Positions 55,250 to 63,883 of a stretch of DNA of 64,000 bases are shown piece by piece. The position numbers were made by a program, and so were the translations under genes. Origin of the DNA: Muricauda sp. SCSIO 64092 (GTDB taxonomy: Bacteria > Bacteroidota > Bacteroidia > Flavobacteriales > Flavobacteriaceae). Location: positions 5,408,501-5,472,500 of the forward strand of contig NZ_CP095413.1 in NCBI RefSeq assembly GCF_023016285.1, written 5' to 3'. Each line of letters begins with the position of its first letter. Position 1 is the first letter of the stretch. A model generated the notes under the pieces. It did not search any database. It was given only the letters and a program-made list of their open reading frames with translations, and was not told the origin of the DNA.

Positions 55250-55367
55250 GCTCACAACGTCCAACTAAAATGAGTATGCGCCCCAGTTGCTAGAAGCTCT
55301 GATGTACCAAGTTCGCAAGATCCTTCCAAATGACTCAGTTCGCATATTCATTTTAGTATTTGTTATC
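55250..55367. repeat. Cassette-boundary palindrome 3
   Basis: Inner arms CTAAAATGAGTATGCG (55265-55280) and CGCATATTCATTTTAG (55341-55356) pair at 15 of 16. The outer ends are GCTCACAAC (55250-55258) and GTTATC (55362-55367). The CAGTTGC word near 55285 recalls CAGTTAC in boundary 2. Confidence 0.65.
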
Positions 55368-56277
55368 TTTTTTTCTTGATTTCAATATGAGGTTCGATAC
55401 AGTCCAATTTAAAGCTAAGTAGCGCATTTGTTCCATAAGTGGACTCAAGTTTAGCTTCATAGTTCTCATACCTTTCCCTTCTAAAGAGAATTTGTTTACG
55501 GCGTTCTCCTGTGTAATATTCTTTATCAACAGAGTATTGAAAACCGTTTATAAAGTATTGGGATTCTTTGATTCTGAGGATCAATCTGCTGTTATGATAA
55601 TATTCAATGATTCTTTTTGACCCATGATTATCACCGCTTAATTCAACCGTCTTTACAACAGCGTTATTAGAATTGACAAATAAACTTTTACCTTCATTAA
55701 ATGACTGTGATTCTTCTTCATTGTATGTCTTCTGAACAGTGTCTATTTCAGTAAGTTGAGATTTATCAATTAATTTAAATAGACTATCTATTAAAGCTTT
55801 TTCCTGTCCATACTCATCTCGACTTTCTGAAAATATTCTTGAAAATTTATTTAGTGCATTCCGAGATTGTAAGGGTAATTGATTTGAGAAAGCGTTAGCA
55901 TCAAAAAAACTCTTTTCTTCCGTATTTTCCTTATAAAGAAATACCTTTTCATTTTCATTGAAGTATAGTCTACTTTCCGGATGATTGGATTTTTCATTCG
56001 GCAGGTAGTAAATAAAGAAAACTTTATAGGTTCCATATTCAGGATCGTAATTGTAATAATATTCGCAAGTTCCCTTGTCATCAGAAACTTTAACTTTTTT
56101 GACTTTTCCTTTTTCAAGATAGTAGTTAGTGTTTGAAATGCTAACCTGTTCGAGTTTCACATTCCCACTATTTAAACGATAGTATTCTGACCTTACATTT
56201 TCTAATACTGATTGAGAATACCCATATTCAGACATGATTATCACTAAAGTTATCGAGATAAATAGAAGTCTTCTCAT
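55363..56277 (-). CDS. Secreted hypothetical protein in cassette 3
   Basis: The 304-residue protein has a signal peptide (MRRLLFISITLVIIMSEYGYSQ) and then an unrecognised, beta-rich domain with repeated short strands (YYLEKGKVKKVKVSDDKG; IIEYYHNSRLILRIKESQYF). It could be a periplasmic or surface protein. Its 3' end reaches into boundary 3. A GTTATC / GATAAC pair (55362-55367, 56292-56297) flanks it. No function assigned. Confidence 0.65.
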   Translation of the reverse strand: MRRLLFISITLVIIMSEYGYSQSVLENVRSEYYRLNSGNVKLEQVSISNTNYYLEKGKVKKVKVSDDKGTCEYYYNYDPEYGTYKVFFIYYLPNEKSNHPESRLYFNENEKVFLYKENTEEKSFFDANAFSNQLPLQSRNALNKFSRIFSESRDEYGQEKALIDSLFKLIDKSQLTEIDTVQKTYNEEESQSFNEGKSLFVNSNNAVVKTVELSGDNHGSKRIIEYYHNSRLILRIKESQYFINGFQYSVDKEYYTGERRKQILFRRERYENYEAKLESTYGTNALLSFKLDCIEPHIEIKKKR

Positions 56278-56301
56278 ATTATATTATTGAAGATAACTAT
56301 T

Positions 56302-56327
56302 GGATATCCGAACAACACCGGATAACC
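56302..56327. promoter_or_regulatory. Hairpin upstream of the recombinase
   Basis: GGATATCCG (56302-56310) and CGGATAACC (56319-56327) pair at 7 of 9 over an 8-base loop, between the divergent cassette 3 gene and the recombinase. It could be a recombinase binding site or an operator. Confidence 0.35.
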
Positions 56328-56386
56328 ATATCATTCGGGAATAAAAATAGTACTTTTTCACCATAAATAGATATCTTCACATTATT

Positions 56387-57205
56387 ATGTCATTGCCTGA
56401 TTTTGTGAAAATACTGGAGGTTAAGCGGTATAGTAAGAATACCATAGAAAGTTATTCCTCAATCGTAAAGCTGGCCATGCAATTTTTCGAAAAGCCACTG
56501 AACAAGATTGATGAAACCGAACTTCACAGGTACTTCTACCATATGGTACACACTAAGAAAGTATCCTATTCCTATCAGAAACAGATAGCAATGGCCTTGA
56601 AGCTGTATTACAGGGAGATTTTCGGTCAAAGCATTAACCTAGAATTTCTGTTCCCAAGTAGAAAGCCGGACAGACTTCCCGTAGTCATCGCAAGAAAGGA
56701 AGTTCTTAAAATCATTGAAAAAGCCAACAACATCAAGCATAAGAGCATGATAGCCGTGGTCTACAGTGCAGGCTTAAGGGTAGGCGAGCTGATTGCACTT
56801 GAAATCAAGGATATAGATTCATCCCGAATGGTGATACATATTAAATCAGGAAAGGGCAACAAGGACAGGATAGTCCCCTTATCCGGAAAAGCCTTGTCAA
56901 TGCTTCGTGAGTACTATAAAGAATATGCCCCCAAACGGTACCTATTTGAAGGCCAGAAAGGAGACAGGTATTCTTCGTCAAGTTTCAACAAGCTTCTCCA
57001 GGCCGCTTCCAAAAGGGCCAGAATAAATAAAAACATCACTGCGCATACCTTGAGGCACAGCTATGCAACACACCTATTGGAAAATGGTACCGATATTAGA
57101 ATCATCCAAAAACTTTTAGGGCACAATTCCATCAAGACGACTATGATTTATACCCAAGTTACTGAACCTACTTTGTTGAATGTGACAAGTCCTTTCGACG
57201 ATTGA
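56387..57205 (+). CDS. Tyrosine recombinase/integrase
   Basis: The 272-residue protein has an N-terminal SAM-like core-binding domain (residues 1-85) and a catalytic domain with all key residues: Arg131 (AGLRVGEL), Lys156 (SGKGNKD), His220 and Arg223 (HTLRHSYATHLL), His246 (LLGH) and the nucleophile Tyr255 (MIYTQV). The C-terminal NVTSPFDD recalls the SPLD end of integron and IS91-associated integrases, but the extra insert that marks integron IntI between the second and third motifs is absent. It points away from the cassette genes, as an integron integrase does. It may act on the boundary palindromes or have inserted the element. Confidence 0.88.
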   Translation: MSLPDFVKILEVKRYSKNTIESYSSIVKLAMQFFEKPLNKIDETELHRYFYHMVHTKKVSYSYQKQIAMALKLYYREIFGQSINLEFLFPSRKPDRLPVVIARKEVLKIIEKANNIKHKSMIAVVYSAGLRVGELIALEIKDIDSSRMVIHIKSGKGNKDRIVPLSGKALSMLREYYKEYAPKRYLFEGQKGDRYSSSSFNKLLQAASKRARINKNITAHTLRHSYATHLLENGTDIRIIQKLLGHNSIKTTMIYTQVTEPTLLNVTSPFDD

Positions 57206-57327
57206 ACAGCCCCATAAATCGGCCCGTTTTACGGCACGATTGAATCTGCATCAAAAAACATTCGTTCCCAGTTCCATTTGTCGTTCTTTTTAGTAGTTTC
57301 GTTATATAACCTTTTACGGAACTAAAT

Positions 57328-57771
57328 ATGACGGTCGGATATGCAAGGGTATCGACACCCGAACAAAAGTTGGAAGCACAGATCGATTTGTTGAAAAGCA
57401 ACGGTTGTGAAAAAATCTACTCGGATATTGCCAGCGGTACGAAAGATGATAGGAAGGGCCTGAAAGAGATGCTCAAATACATGAGGAAAGGGGACACCAT
57501 ACTCACTTATAAAAACGATTGTGTCTTTCGTTCCCTGAGAAATATGGTGGAACTCATAGACCGATTCAACGGGGCAGGGGTACATTTCAAAAGTTTGAGC
57601 GAACCGGAATTTGATACTACAACGGAAAAGGTGAATTGGTACGTTTTCAAAAACCCCATTACCGTTTCATTGAAACAAGTCAAGGAATTGCAAAAGCTAA
57701 TGCCCATGAACAATTACCGAAATGAACAACCGTTGAACGGCAGAAAAATCCTAAGCTACTCCACAGACTAA
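57328..57771 (+). pseudogene. Truncated serine resolvase fused to a carbonic anhydrase 3' fragment
   Basis: Codons 1-98 encode the N-terminal half of a Tn3-type resolvase (MTVGYARVSTPEQKLEAQID, with the catalytic Ser in RVST). The usual KLDRLGRS reads KNDCVFRS, so an arginine is lost. From 57623 the frame continues into 48 codons of carbonic anhydrase (VNWYVFKNPITVSLKQVKEL) and ends at its stop. The DNA-binding end of the resolvase is gone. The open frame across the junction is by chance or recent. Confidence 0.8.
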
Positions 57772-57819
57772 TATGAACGGGTCCCCAATCAATAAAGTTC
57801 CTCATAATACTGTTTGGCC
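57623..57819. repeat. Right 197-bp direct repeat (attR-like)
   Basis: This is the second copy of the carbonic anhydrase 3' end and the last 31 bases of glgP. Eight mismatches to the left copy lie in its first half; from 57721 it is identical. Here the glgP end is in its proper place, while the carbonic anhydrase part is fused to the resolvase fragment. Confidence 0.9.
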
Positions 57820-59432
57820 ATACGATTTGAACTGAATTCCGGAGCCACATCATCCAAAGCATTAAAAAGTAGTTGTTGCCACTTTTCGGGCTTATCATAA
57901 TACGTCTTCAACACTTTTTTCTCAAGAATATCATAGAGATTGTCACAATCCTTCCTGTCCTGTTCTTCTACAGGAAGTCTGTAATCCAATGCCGGCAAAA
58001 CAAAACTGTTTTTTCCATTTTTCCGAAATTCAGGAATCCATCCGTCATCCGTGGAAACATTCAACGATCCGTTAAAAGCAGCGGACATCCCACTTGTTCC
58101 GGAAGCTTCCCTGGTAATTCTTGGTGTGTTCAACCAAACGTCCGACCCCTGTTTCAATAATTTGGACAACTCCATTTCATAACCGGTCAAAACCGCAAGA
58201 TTTTTTGAATATTTGCTGGTATGCACCAATTTATTAAAGACGTCTATGGCGTAATAGTCCATTGGATACGGTTTTCCCGCCCAAATAATCTGTACCGGAT
58301 ATTTAGTGTTGTCAATCAATTTTTGGAACCTATCCATATCGTAGAGCAACATATCTGCCCGCTTGTAGCCCGCAAACCTTCTGGCCCAGACGATGGTGAG
58401 TACATTGGGATCAAAAATCTTTCCGGTTTGGTCCAAGACTGTTTTAAATAGGTCAGCTTTAAGTTCCTTCTTTCGCTTGGAAAATGCGCTACCATTTGCA
58501 TTCTTCCACGCTTTCCTTAATTTAGTGTCCTGCCAAAATTCAAGGTTCTGGGCGTTGGTAATGGGAATAATTTCACACGAGTCATTAAACGATTTCCACA
58601 TTTCCTTGGCTACCTTCCCATGAAGTTTTGATACGGCATTGGCTTTTTTTGCCATCCTCAAAGCACTAACGGTGTAGCTCAGGAGGTCTCCGGATATCAT
58701 TTCCTTTTTCAGTTCGTCATCGGATAAGGTCCTTCCAAAAAAGCCAAAATGGTTAAGCTCATGGATATTTCGCTCCGTGTTGCCCGCCTTTTCCGGGGTA
58801 TGGGTGGTGAACGCGAGTTGCTCTCGTGCCACACCCTTATCCCTTAAATAATAAAAGGCCGGTAGTGCATGGCCTTCATTTAAGTGGTATACATCGGCAC
58901 CGCCCAAAGCTTCCACTACCTTGGCGCCACCAATACCCAATACGATGCTTTGGGCTATGCGGGTAACCTCATTGGCATCATAGAGGTAATTTGTAATGGT
59001 CCTGGAGAGAAAATCGTTCCCTTCAACATCGGTGGACAACAAATACAATGGCACCGTTCCAAAGATTTCAGGTTTGAGGACATAAGCCTTAACTTTTACA
59101 TTGGAATTGCCGTTGATGGCCACTTCTACTTCGATGCCCGTATCATCCAAAAAGTTCTGGGTCTTCTCAACAAATTGAGGTTTCAAGGTTTGATCTTCGT
59201 TTCGTGACTGATCGTAATAACCGTATTTCCAAAGCATCCCGATCCCAATCATGTTTTGCTTTAAATCGAAAGCGGAACGCATATGTGATCCCGACAAAAA
59301 ACCAAGTCCACCTGAATAGATTTTCAGTGCTTGGTCTATAGCAAATTCCATACTGAAGTAGGCAATGCGTTTTTTGTATTGTTTTGAAGGCGTATAAGGG
59401 TGTTGCCAGGTATTATAGCTCTGTATCATCAT
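57789..59432 (-). CDS. glgP: Alpha-glucan (glycogen) phosphorylase, short form
   Basis: The 547-residue GT35 enzyme releases glucose 1-phosphate from glycogen with pyridoxal phosphate. It is the short type found in many bacteria and archaea. It shows IAYFSMEFAIDQALKIYSGGLGFLSG, HLNEGHALPAFYYL, WARRFAGYKRADMLL, IIWAGKPYP and the cofactor region TPRITREASGTSGMSAAFNG. The C-terminal codons lie in the right direct repeat. It converges with the disrupted carbonic anhydrase junction. A DUF4197 gene lies 191 bases upstream, and that gap holds nothing I can name. Confidence 0.93.
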   Translation of the reverse strand: MMIQSYNTWQHPYTPSKQYKKRIAYFSMEFAIDQALKIYSGGLGFLSGSHMRSAFDLKQNMIGIGMLWKYGYYDQSRNEDQTLKPQFVEKTQNFLDDTGIEVEVAINGNSNVKVKAYVLKPEIFGTVPLYLLSTDVEGNDFLSRTITNYLYDANEVTRIAQSIVLGIGGAKVVEALGGADVYHLNEGHALPAFYYLRDKGVAREQLAFTTHTPEKAGNTERNIHELNHFGFFGRTLSDDELKKEMISGDLLSYTVSALRMAKKANAVSKLHGKVAKEMWKSFNDSCEIIPITNAQNLEFWQDTKLRKAWKNANGSAFSKRKKELKADLFKTVLDQTGKIFDPNVLTIVWARRFAGYKRADMLLYDMDRFQKLIDNTKYPVQIIWAGKPYPMDYYAIDVFNKLVHTSKYSKNLAVLTGYEMELSKLLKQGSDVWLNTPRITREASGTSGMSAAFNGSLNVSTDDGWIPEFRKNGKNSFVLPALDYRLPVEEQDRKDCDNLYDILEKKVLKTYYDKPEKWQQLLFNALDDVAPEFSSNRMAKQYYEELY

Positions 59433-59623
59433 AGTTATTTATAGGAAATAAAAATAAGGCAACGACATAAAATGTAGAGGGGATAATTACGATTCCCTGT
59501 GATTTTTTCGACTTTTTTAGAAATTCTGCGTGTTTGAATTCCTTTTTTGTGGACTTTACGAAAAGAAGGGGATTTTATTCACGAAAGAGCAATGAAACGG
59601 TGCTAAAAACCACGGGAAGGAAC

Positions 59624-60331
59624 TTATTGCAGTGCAAATACCTTTTGTAACAATGCCGTGGTGCGGGCTCCCACCGAATTTCGAATCTCCTTTTCCTTAT
59701 CCCCAACTTTTATAAAAAGTCCATTAATGGCTTCTTGGGTAACGTATTCGGTCAGGTTGGGATTTACGGGCTTTACCAGGGGGATAGTGTTGTATTTACC
59801 TATGATTTCCGCCCAAATCCTATCCGCACCTACTTTGCCGAGGGAAGCTTCTACTTTAGGGGAAAACGCTTGTTGTAGTTGTCCTACGGTCTTTTGTTGC
59901 AGGTAAAGTGTAGCTTCCAAATCATTTTGGGAGGTCAATATACGCTTGGCATCATCAAAGGTAAAATCCTTAATGGCATTGATAAAAATGGGTTTGGCTT
60001 CCATAACGGCATCTTCTGCTGCACGGTTCAATACTTTTAAACCTTCATCCGCGAGGGAGGCCAATCCAATCTTTCGTAAGCCCTCATCTACTTTTTTGAG
60101 CTCTTGGGGCAATAGAATTTTTACTACCTCGTCCCTAAAATAACCATCTTCCCTATGCAAAAGGTCCACTCCTTCCCCTACTCCAAACTCCAGGGCCTGT
60201 TTAAGCCCAGCAATGATTTCCGTTTCCGTTACCGTTCCGGAGGGCAATTGGTTCACCACCTGTTGCAGCTCTGCACACGAGCTTACTATGAACGAGAGAA
60301 TCAATCCAAACGTGATTTTAAATGGCTTCAT
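59624..60331 (-). CDS. DUF4197 lipoprotein
   Basis: The 235-residue protein starts at the ATG 60331 with a lipoprotein signal (MKPFKITFGLILSFIVSSC). The DUF4197 domain follows: ELQQVVNQLPSGTVTETEIIAGLKQALEFGVGEGVDLL, YFRDEVVKILLPQELKKVDEGLRKIG and IAAINGLF-like end (QEAINGLFIKVGDKEKEIR). The family is widespread and of unknown function, probably periplasmic. A 24-codon upstream extension is encoded by a dispersed repeat (60352-60402) and is not part of the protein. Confidence 0.9.
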   Translation of the reverse strand: MKPFKITFGLILSFIVSSCAELQQVVNQLPSGTVTETEIIAGLKQALEFGVGEGVDLLHREDGYFRDEVVKILLPQELKKVDEGLRKIGLASLADEGLKVLNRAAEDAVMEAKPIFINAIKDFTFDDAKRILTSQNDLEATLYLQQKTVGQLQQAFSPKVEASLGKVGADRIWAEIIGKYNTIPLVKPVNPNLTEYVTQEAINGLFIKVGDKEKEIRNSVGARTTALLQKVFALQ

Positions 60332-60351
60332 TGGGGTACATTGGGCTTTTG

Positions 60352-60402
60352 TGGATTCCCGCCTTCCTTTGGACGGGTTCCGGGTGACACTTGGGAATGA
60401 CA
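60352..60402. repeat. Dispersed GGATTCCCGCC…GGGAATGAC repeat, long copy
   Basis: It starts TGGATTCCCGCC and ends TTGGGAATGAC on the plus strand. A short version lies at 4434-4466. Read on the minus strand it forms a false N-terminal extension of the DUF4197 gene. Confidence 0.65.
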
Positions 60403-60408
60403 AAGTAA

Positions 60409-61998
60409 CTATAAAATATAATCCGTACTTAAAAAGTTGCTCACTTTAGCATCCAATAACTGCTCAATGGTCTCATTGTTCAATTCGTTGTCCTTAAAGG
60501 CTACAAAGGTCCGGATACTGAATGAACGCAACGCGTCATGGACACTTAGGGTGGACTGTGCCGAATCCTTTCTACCCGTAAATGGATACACATCCGGACC
60601 GCGTTGACAGGAACTGTTCAAGTTTACCCGACATACCAAATTTGCCAAAGTATCAATTAATGGTGACAGGGAATAGACGTCCTTTCCAAACAGACTTACT
60701 TGCTGTCCGTAATTGCTTTCTGCCATATCATCCAAAGGTTGGCTAATATCGCTAAAGGAAACTACCGGAACGATAGGACCAAATTGCTCTTCCTGATACA
60801 CCTGCATATCCTTGGTAACCGGATAGAGAATGGCGGGCCAGATGTAATTGTCCGTTCGCCCTCCCCCTTTTTTGTTTATAATGCTGGCTCCCTTTGCCAG
60901 GGCATCATCCAATAATTCCTGGATGTACTCCGGTTTTCCGGGTTCTGGCAGTGGGGTAAGCATGGCTCCTTCATCCCAAGGATTTCCATAGGTCAGGGCA
61001 TCCATGGCATCCGCATATTTTTTCAGGAACTTTTCCTTGATGTCCTCATGCACATACACCACTTTTAGCGCGGTGCAACGTTGGCCATTAAAGGACGTTG
61101 TTCCCGCTATGACCTCTTTAACGGTCAAATCCAAGTCCGCATCGGGCAGGACAATTGCAGGATTTTTGGCTTCCAGTCCCAAAACCAAACGAAGTCTGTT
61201 ACTTTTGGGATGTTGGTCCTGTAATGCATTTGCGGACTTGCTATTACCTATCAAAGCGAGCACATCTACTTTGCCAGTCTTCATAATGGGTGCCGCAACC
61301 GTTCTGCCCCGTCCAAAGAGAATATTCACGACCCCTTTCGGAAAAGAGGAATGGAAAGCTTCCAAAAGTGGGGTAATCAATAAGACGCCGTGCTTGGCCG
61401 GCTTAAAAATAGCCGTATTCCCCATAATAATGGCGGGGATCAGCAATGCGAATGTTTCATTTAAAGGATAATTGTAGGGGCCCAGACAAAGTACCACCCC
61501 CAAGGGGCCGCGACGGATATGGGCATAAACCCCGTCATGCTTTTCGAACTTCGCACAACTCCTGTCCAATTTTTTGTATTCCTCAATGGTATCGTAAATA
61601 TATTCAACGGTACGGTCAAACTCTTTGTAGGAGTCGGGTTTGTTCTTCCCTATTTCCCACATCAGGAGTTTTACCACCTCATCCCTTTTGGTTTCCATCT
61701 TCTGTACGAAGGTCTCCATACATTTAATACGATCTTTGACCTTCATGGTCGGCCAGACCCCCTGTCCACGGTTCCATGCAGCCACTGCGGAATCCAAAGC
61801 TTCCATGGCCTCTTTTTCACCCAAGGTGGGGATACTGCCCAAAACCGTGTGCTTGTAAGCCTTGGTGGATGATATGGTGGAAATCACCTCACTGGTTTCC
61901 CCACGCCAGGGTTTTAATTCCCCATCGATCAAATAATGGCGTTGGTGGATTTGCTCTTTGATTTGAAATTCTTCAGGTATGATAGGCAAAGCATTCAT
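60409..61998 (-). CDS. gapN: NADP-dependent glyceraldehyde-3-phosphate dehydrogenase (GapN-type)
   Basis: The 529-residue aldehyde dehydrogenase fits the non-phosphorylating GapN group, which oxidises glyceraldehyde 3-phosphate straight to 3-phosphoglycerate while making NADPH. Visible parts are [19 protein letters not shown] (cofactor), [27 protein letters not shown] with the catalytic Glu, [16 protein letters not shown] with the nucleophile Cys, and [23 protein letters not shown] near the end. Length is slightly over the usual. It has its own promoter box at 62060. Confidence 0.9.
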   Translation of the reverse strand: MNALPIIPEEFQIKEQIHQRHYLIDGELKPWRGETSEVISTISSTKAYKHTVLGSIPTLGEKEAMEALDSAVAAWNRGQGVWPTMKVKDRIKCMETFVQKMETKRDEVVKLLMWEIGKNKPDSYKEFDRTVEYIYDTIEEYKKLDRSCAKFEKHDGVYAHIRRGPLGVVLCLGPYNYPLNETFALLIPAIIMGNTAIFKPAKHGVLLITPLLEAFHSSFPKGVVNILFGRGRTVAAPIMKTGKVDVLALIGNSKSANALQDQHPKSNRLRLVLGLEAKNPAIVLPDADLDLTVKEVIAGTTSFNGQRCTALKVVYVHEDIKEKFLKKYADAMDALTYGNPWDEGAMLTPLPEPGKPEYIQELLDDALAKGASIINKKGGGRTDNYIWPAILYPVTKDMQVYQEEQFGPIVPVVSFSDISQPLDDMAESNYGQQVSLFGKDVYSLSPLIDTLANLVCRVNLNSSCQRGPDVYPFTGRKDSAQSTLSVHDALRSFSIRTFVAFKDNELNNETIEQLLDAKVSNFLSTDYIL

Positions 61999-62059
61999 CA
62001 GTACTATCGATTTTACCGGTTAAAAATGATTTGTTTAATTATTTTTCCAAAACATTGAA

Positions 62060-62067
62060 CAAAAATA
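62060..62067 (-). promoter_or_regulatory. TATTTTTG -7 box for gapN
   Basis: On the minus strand TATTTTTG matches TAnnTTTG, 61 bases before the gapN ATG. Confidence 0.45.
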
Positions 62068-62104
62068 CAAAAACTAATACTGGCTCTTTCAACGAAAAGG
62101 AAAT

Positions 62105-62347
62105 TTAAATCGGATATTGAAACCAATGTGGTATATCGTTTAGGTAATCCCTAAAAAAAATATTTGTTTTCATTCCTTCTATTAACGGATGCAGGTCTTC
62201 GGGACTTTTTAGCTCTATTCCTACCACAGCTTCGGAACACCATATGCTTGGTGGCAAGGGTGTTTGCTTGGCAACTTCACTTATTGTCCCCGTGGCCTTA
62301 TTGATATCCGATATTTGAGGGAAATATGTGGTCAAAGCGCTTTTCAT
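62105..62347 (-). pseudogene. ilvA (threonine dehydratase) remnant with internal deletion
   Basis: The 80-codon frame joins the two ends of threonine dehydratase. The first half (FPQISDINKATGTISEVAKQTPL) is the N-terminus that precedes the cofactor domain. The second (VVGIELKSPEDLHPLIEGMK…YLNDIPHWFQYPI) is the end of the regulatory domain. The pyridoxal-phosphate lysine and the whole catalytic part, some 330 residues, are missing. It starts 39 bases after the ilvC stop, the usual ilvC-ilvA order. It cannot be an active enzyme. Confidence 0.78.
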
Positions 62348-62386
62348 AAAACTTTTCCGGCGATATCCCAATTTTGGGATTCACAC

Positions 62387-63862
62387 TTAAACTACAGGTT
62401 TCATTGCCGTCATGGAAGCACGTAAACGCGCCCCGACAATTTCCACATCATGTTCGCGAATAGCTTTGTTTACTTCTATCAACCTTCTATTATCCACTCC
62501 GTTGTCCCTCTCTTTCCCAAAATGTGTTCCGATAACGTCGGTATCCACGGTTTTCATAAAATCGGTCAACAGAGGTTTACAGGCGTGGTCAAAGAGATAG
62601 CAGCCGTATTCTGCGGTGTCGGAAATCACACGGTTCATTTCAAATAATTTCTTCCTTGCAATGGTGTTGGCAATAAGCGGTGTTTCATGTAAGGATTCAT
62701 AGTACGCAGATTCTCCTATGATACCGGATTCGATCATGGTTTCATAGGCGAGTTCCACTCCTGCTTTTACAAAAGCCACCATCAAAACGCCATGGTCATA
62801 GTATTCTTGCTCGGAAATAGTGTCGCCTCCTGCTGGTGTCTTCTCAAAGGAAGTTTCGCCTGTGGCGGCGCGCCATGTCAACAGGTTTTTATCATCATTG
62901 GCCCAATCCTCCATCATTGTTTTGGAAAAATGACCACTCATAATATCGTCCATATGTTTTTGGAATAAGGGACGCATGATCAGCTTCATTTCTTCGGCAA
63001 GGTCAAAGGCTTTTATTTTCGCTGGATTGGAAAGTCGGTCCATCATATTGGTGATTCCCCCTTGTTTCAATCCTTCGGTAATGGTCTCCCATCCGTACTG
63101 GATCAATTTTGAGGCATACCCAGAATCAATGCCTTTTTCTATCATTTTGTTGAAACTTAGAATGGAACCTGTTTGCAACAGCCCGCACAATATGGTCTGC
63201 TCCCCCATGAGGTCCGATTTCACCTCTGCAACAAAGGAAGACTCCAATACACCGGCTTTGTGACCACCGGTAGCGGCAGCGTAAGCCTTGGCCTGCGCCA
63301 ATCCCTTTCCTTCCGGATCATTTTCCGGATGTACTGCAATTAATGTGGGTACTCCAAATCCACGTTTGTATTCTTCCCGGACCTCGGAACCCGGACTTTT
63401 GGGGGCAACCATGATTACGGTGATGTCCTCACGGATTTGCATCCCCTCCTCCACAATATTAAAACCATGTGAGTAGGACAATGTTGCTCCTTTCTTCATC
63501 AGGGGCATCACGGCACCGACCACATTGGTATGCTGCTTGTCCGGAGTTAAATTGATGACCAAATCAGCCGTAGGTATCAATTCTTCATACGTTCCCACAG
63601 TAAAGTTGTTTTCGGTGGCATTGCTATAGGATTGACGTTTTTCATCAATTGCCGCTTTTCGTAGGGCATAGGAAATGTCCAAACCGGAATCACGCATGTT
63701 CAAACCTTGGTTCAATCCCTGGGCTCCACAGCCAACGATAACTATTTTTTTTCCCTTCAAGGCGGTTACACCATCGGCAAACTCGTGCGATTCCATAAAT
63801 CGACATTTTCCCAATTGTTCCAACTGGTCACGTAACGATAGTGTATTGAAGTAGTTTGTCAT
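62387..63862 (-). CDS. ilvC: Ketol-acid reductoisomerase (class II)
   Basis: IlvC turns acetolactate or acetohydroxybutyrate into dihydroxy acids for valine, leucine and isoleucine, using NADPH and magnesium. The 491-residue protein is the long class II form with a duplicated C-terminal domain. It shows [22 protein letters not shown] (NADPH loop), [49 protein letters not shown] (metal ligands) and [14 protein letters not shown]. The ATG at 63862 is preferred to a TTG two codons upstream. It lies 21 bases after the ilvN stop. Confidence 0.96.
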   Translation of the reverse strand: MTNYFNTLSLRDQLEQLGKCRFMESHEFADGVTALKGKKIVIVGCGAQGLNQGLNMRDSGLDISYALRKAAIDEKRQSYSNATENNFTVGTYEELIPTADLVINLTPDKQHTNVVGAVMPLMKKGATLSYSHGFNIVEEGMQIREDITVIMVAPKSPGSEVREEYKRGFGVPTLIAVHPENDPEGKGLAQAKAYAAATGGHKAGVLESSFVAEVKSDLMGEQTILCGLLQTGSILSFNKMIEKGIDSGYASKLIQYGWETITEGLKQGGITNMMDRLSNPAKIKAFDLAEEMKLIMRPLFQKHMDDIMSGHFSKTMMEDWANDDKNLLTWRAATGETSFEKTPAGGDTISEQEYYDHGVLMVAFVKAGVELAYETMIESGIIGESAYYESLHETPLIANTIARKKLFEMNRVISDTAEYGCYLFDHACKPLLTDFMKTVDTDVIGTHFGKERDNGVDNRRLIEVNKAIREHDVEIVGARLRASMTAMKPVV

Positions 63863-63883
63863 TTTCAAATAAGTTTGTGTGTA

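Larger units (their letters stand above)
51395..57622. mobile_element. Integrated accessory element between carbonic anhydrase and glgP
   Basis: Content: Tn3-type transposase remnant at the left, three unknown minus-strand genes separated by palindromic boundaries, an IS1182-type insertion, a tyrosine recombinase and a truncated serine resolvase at the right. The direct repeats on both sides, and the fact that deleting 6425 bases restores a clean carbonic anhydrase/glgP junction, show that it was inserted. By eye it is more A/T-rich than its surroundings. Confidence 0.85.

Noticed and set aside
52057..55367. Classical integron attC sites
   Set aside because: The outer ends have AAC/GTT, but the RYYYAAC/GTTRRRY consensus is not met at all positions and the integrase lacks the IntI insert. 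I describe it only as integron-like.
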